NCBI GenBank assembly: GCA_964439015.1
Contig: CAYTMV010000051.1
Location: 1 to 15,728 of the forward strand
Direction: 5' to 3'
Origin: Gemmobacter sp964439015
Lineage (GTDB): Bacteria > Pseudomonadota > Alphaproteobacteria > Rhodobacterales > Rhodobacteraceae
DNA: 15,728 nucleotides
Part shown: positions 13,974 to 15,728 of the stretch, piece after piece
Layout: every line of letters starts with the position of its first letter
Position numbering within the stretch: the first letter of the stretch is position 1
The notes under the pieces: generated by a model
What the model saw: only the letters and a program-made list of their open reading frames with translations
The model's database searches: none
What the model was told of the DNA's origin: nothing
Made by a program: the position numbers and the translations under genes

Positions 13974-15389
13974 GTGAACCGCTATCCGCGCGATTTTCGG
14001 GGCCATGGACCCAACCCGCCCGATCCGCAATGGCCGGGCGGCGCGAAGATCGCGATTTCGCTGGTGCTGAACTATGAGGAAGGCGGCGAAAACAGCATTC
14101 TGCATGGCGATGCGGCCTCGGAAGCGTTTCTGTCCGATATCGCCGGCGCCCAGCCTTGGCCGGGCCAACGGCACTGGAACATGGAAAGCCTGTATGATTA
14201 TGGCGCGCGGGCCGGGTTCTGGCGGCTGCATCGGCTGTTCACCGGCCTCGAGCTGCCGGTCACGGTCTTCGGCGTGAGTTCTGCCCTGGCCCGCAACCCC
14301 GAGCAGGTGGCAGCGATGAAACAGGCCGGGTGGGAGATCGCCTCCCACGGGCTGAAATGGGTCGATCATCGCGACATGGATGAGGTCGAAGAGGCCCGTA
14401 AGATCGCCGAAAGCCTGGCGCTGCATGCCGAGGTGGTGGGCGCGCCGCCGCGGGGCTGGTATACTGGCCGCTGTTCGGCCAATACGCTCAGGCTGGTGGC
14501 CGAGACCCGGCAGTTCGACTGGGTGTCGGATGCCTATGACGATGATCTCCCCTATTGGCGCCGCTTTGGCGATCACGACCAGTTGGTGATCCCCTATACG
14601 CTGGAGGCCAATGACATGCGCTTTGCCACGGCGCCCGGCTATATCGACGGCGAGCAGTTCTTCCGCTACCTGCGCGACACGTTCGACGTCCTTTATGCCG
14701 AGGGGGAGGTGGGCGCGGCCAAGATGTTCTCGATCGGGTTGCATTGCCGTCTGATCGGCCGCCCGGGCAAGATCGCCGGGCTGATGCGGTTTCTCGATCA
14801 TGCAAGATCGCACAAGGACGTGTGGTTTGCCCGTCGGATCGACATTGCAGGCCACTGGCGAAAAAACCATCCTCCGCAAGTGTTTGAGCGACCCTCTGAA
14901 ATGAGCCAGCAGCGGTTCGTGGAGCGGTTTGGTTTCATTTTCGAACATTCGCCCTGGATAGCCGAGCGTGCCTGGCGGCTAGAGCTTGGGCCTGCCCATG
15001 ACAGCACCGCGGGGCTGCACAATGCCCTGGCGCGGATTTTCCGCAGCGCCACGCCGGCCGAACGCCTCGGCGTGCTGCGCGCCCATCCCGACCTTGCAGG
15101 AAAACTGGCGCAGGCCCGCCGCCTGTCCGCCGAAAGCACGGCCGAGCAAGCCTCGGCCGCGCTTGATGCCCTGACCGATGTCGAACGGGCCGAGTTTCAG
15201 CGCCTCAATGCCGATTATGTGGCCCGTCACGGCTTCCCTTTCATCATTGCCGTGCGCGATCATGACAAGGCGTCGATCCTGCGCGCCTTCCACACCCGCA
15301 TCGCCCATGACACGGAAACCGAGTTTGCCACCGCCTGCGCGCAGGTTGAGCGGATCGCCGAGCTGCGCCTGAAGGATCAACTGCCATGA
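13974..15389 (+). CDS. puuE: Fused allantoinase PuuE / OHCU decarboxylase UraD
   Basis: 471-residue bifunctional cytoplasmic protein. Residues about 1-300 are PuuE, a polysaccharide-deacetylase-fold, cofactor-lean allantoinase (R-Y-P-R-D-F-R-G-H-G, N-Y-E-E-G-G-E-N-S-I-L-H-G-D, S-H-G-L-K-W-V-D-H, R-G-W-Y-T-G-R-C-S) that opens (S)-allantoin to allantoate. Residues about 308-465 are UraD, which decarboxylates OHCU to (S)-allantoin: F-V-E-R-F-G-F-I-F-E-H-S-P-W-I-A-E, the catalytic H371 in R-A-H-P-D-L-A-G-K, and E-F-Q-R-L-N-A-D-Y...F-P-F-I-I. The domains act in the reverse order of the chain but on consecutive intermediates, so the fusion may channel unstable OHCU. Start choice is discussed with its ribosome-binding site. 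The stop overlaps the allE start by 4 nt (ATGA). Confidence 0.95.
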   Translation: MNRYPRDFRGHGPNPPDPQWPGGAKIAISLVLNYEEGGENSILHGDAASEAFLSDIAGAQPWPGQRHWNMESLYDYGARAGFWRLHRLFTGLELPVTVFGVSSALARNPEQVAAMKQAGWEIASHGLKWVDHRDMDEVEEARKIAESLALHAEVVGAPPRGWYTGRCSANTLRLVAETRQFDWVSDAYDDDLPYWRRFGDHDQLVIPYTLEANDMRFATAPGYIDGEQFFRYLRDTFDVLYAEGEVGAAKMFSIGLHCRLIGRPGKIAGLMRFLDHARSHKDVWFARRIDIAGHWRKNHPPQVFERPSEMSQQRFVERFGFIFEHSPWIAERAWRLELGPAHDSTAGLHNALARIFRSATPAERLGVLRAHPDLAGKLAQARRLSAESTAEQASAALDALTDVERAEFQRLNADYVARHGFPFIIAVRDHDKASILRAFHTRIAHDTETEFATACAQVERIAELRLKDQLP

Positions 15390-15728
15390 ACCCCTATCAC
15401 TTCCCGCAGGGTGGCCTGCCGCCGCAAACCGCGCTGATGACCCAACGTGCGGTTTTCACCGAGAGCTACGCCTTCATTCCGCGCGGCTGTTTTTCGGATA
15501 TTGTCACCAGTTATCTTCCCGGCTGGGACAAGACCCGGCTCTGGCAGATCGCCCGTCCGATGACCGGTTTCTCCGAGACCTTCAGTCAATATGTGATGGA
15601 GGTCGCCCCCGGTGGCGGATCAGATGCACCCGACCCGGAAACCGGTGCCGAACACTGGCTGTTCTTCACCGCGGGCCTTGCCACCCTCACCATCGGCGAT
15701 GAAGGGTTCGAGCTGGGCGCGGGGGGCT
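15386..15728 (+). CDS. allE: (S)-Ureidoglycine aminohydrolase AllE (3' end outside window)
   Basis: The first 114 residues of a cupin-type Mn2+ enzyme that releases ammonia from (S)-ureidoglycine to give (S)-ureidoglycolate. The start M-N-P-Y-H-F-P-Q-G-G-L-P-P-Q-T, then R-A-V-F-T-E-S-Y-A-F-I-P, D-I-V-T-S-Y-L-P, A-R-P-M-T-G-F-S-E-T-F-S-Q-Y and V-A-P-G-G-G-S-D closely follow E. coli AllE. The first cupin half runs into the window edge, and the metal-binding second cupin is not seen. In annotation pipelines this family is sometimes called allantoicase/ureidoglycine aminohydrolase; the residues here support AllE. It overlaps the puuE-uraD stop (ATGA), so translation is coupled. Confidence 0.93.
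   Translation, partial: MNPYHFPQGGLPPQTALMTQRAVFTESYAFIPRGCFSDIVTSYLPGWDKTRLWQIARPMTGFSETFSQYVMEVAPGGGSDAPDPETGAEHWLFFTAGLATLTIGDEGFELGAGG

Noticed and set aside
13860..14948. 362-codon minus-strand frame opposite puuE-uraD
   Set aside because: Shadow of a well-recognised enzyme gene with no supporting motifs.
1..15728. Mobile element, CRISPR array, tRNA or rRNA
   Set aside because: No transposase or integrase motifs, no regularly spaced direct repeats, and no tRNA cloverleaf or rRNA-like stretch was seen; composition is even throughout.

Overview
This window looks like chromosomal DNA of a high-GC alphaproteobacterium, most likely in the Rhodobacteraceae (Paracoccus/Rhodobacter-like). The grounds are strong G/C preference at third codon positions, tightly packed genes with 1-16 nt overlaps, and family content typical of that group (DUF3572, DUF983, DUF4153, a PleD-type diguanylate cyclase, an H-NOX/diguanylate cyclase pair, and the cytochrome-type urate oxidase PuuD). 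I see no tRNA, rRNA, CRISPR array, transposase or phage gene. No gene-free stretch exceeds about 240 bp.

Layout. (1) Positions 1-2088, plus strand: the 3' part of a Tas-like aldo/keto reductase, an Ala/Pro-rich lipoprotein with a Cys-rich tail, and a small lipocalin-like lipoprotein, overlapping by 1 and 13 nt. (2) 2093-3152, minus strand: a Nudix hydrolase and a DUF983 membrane protein. (3) 3388-5438, plus strand: a secreted four-EF-hand protein, a perfect stem-loop, an ECF-type sigma factor, a small one-TM protein and a membrane-anchored heavy-metal-sensor-like protein. This resembles a sigma/anti-sigma/periplasmic-sensor module. (4) 5469-6863, minus strand: PleD-like REC-REC-GGDEF diguanylate cyclase, divergent from a plus-strand run of DUF3572, a HAD phosphatase and a DUF4153 membrane protein (6999-9830). 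(5) 9951-11575, plus strand: an H-NOX-family protein translationally coupled to an HNOBA-GGDEF diguanylate cyclase. The H-NOX protein has Pro where the proximal haem His is expected. (6) 11580-15728: a urate catabolism cluster with puuD (minus), an alpha/beta hydrolase (plus), uraH (minus), a puuE-uraD fusion (plus) and the 5' part of allE (plus, running off the window).

How the genes work together. PuuD oxidises urate at the membrane, and its own cytochrome c domain receives the electrons. UraH hydrolyses 5-hydroxyisourate, the UraD domain decarboxylates OHCU to (S)-allantoin, the PuuE domain opens allantoin to allantoate, and AllE acts on (S)-ureidoglycine further down. The allantoate amidohydrolase step is not in the window. 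The two diguanylate cyclases make this a c-di-GMP locus with two inputs: phosphorelay (PleD) and, by family, a gas/redox sensor (H-NOX).

The most noteworthy candidates are the EF-hand/sigma/one-TM/metal-sensor module, the His-less H-NOX beside its cyclase, and the unassigned alpha/beta hydrolase inside the urate cluster.
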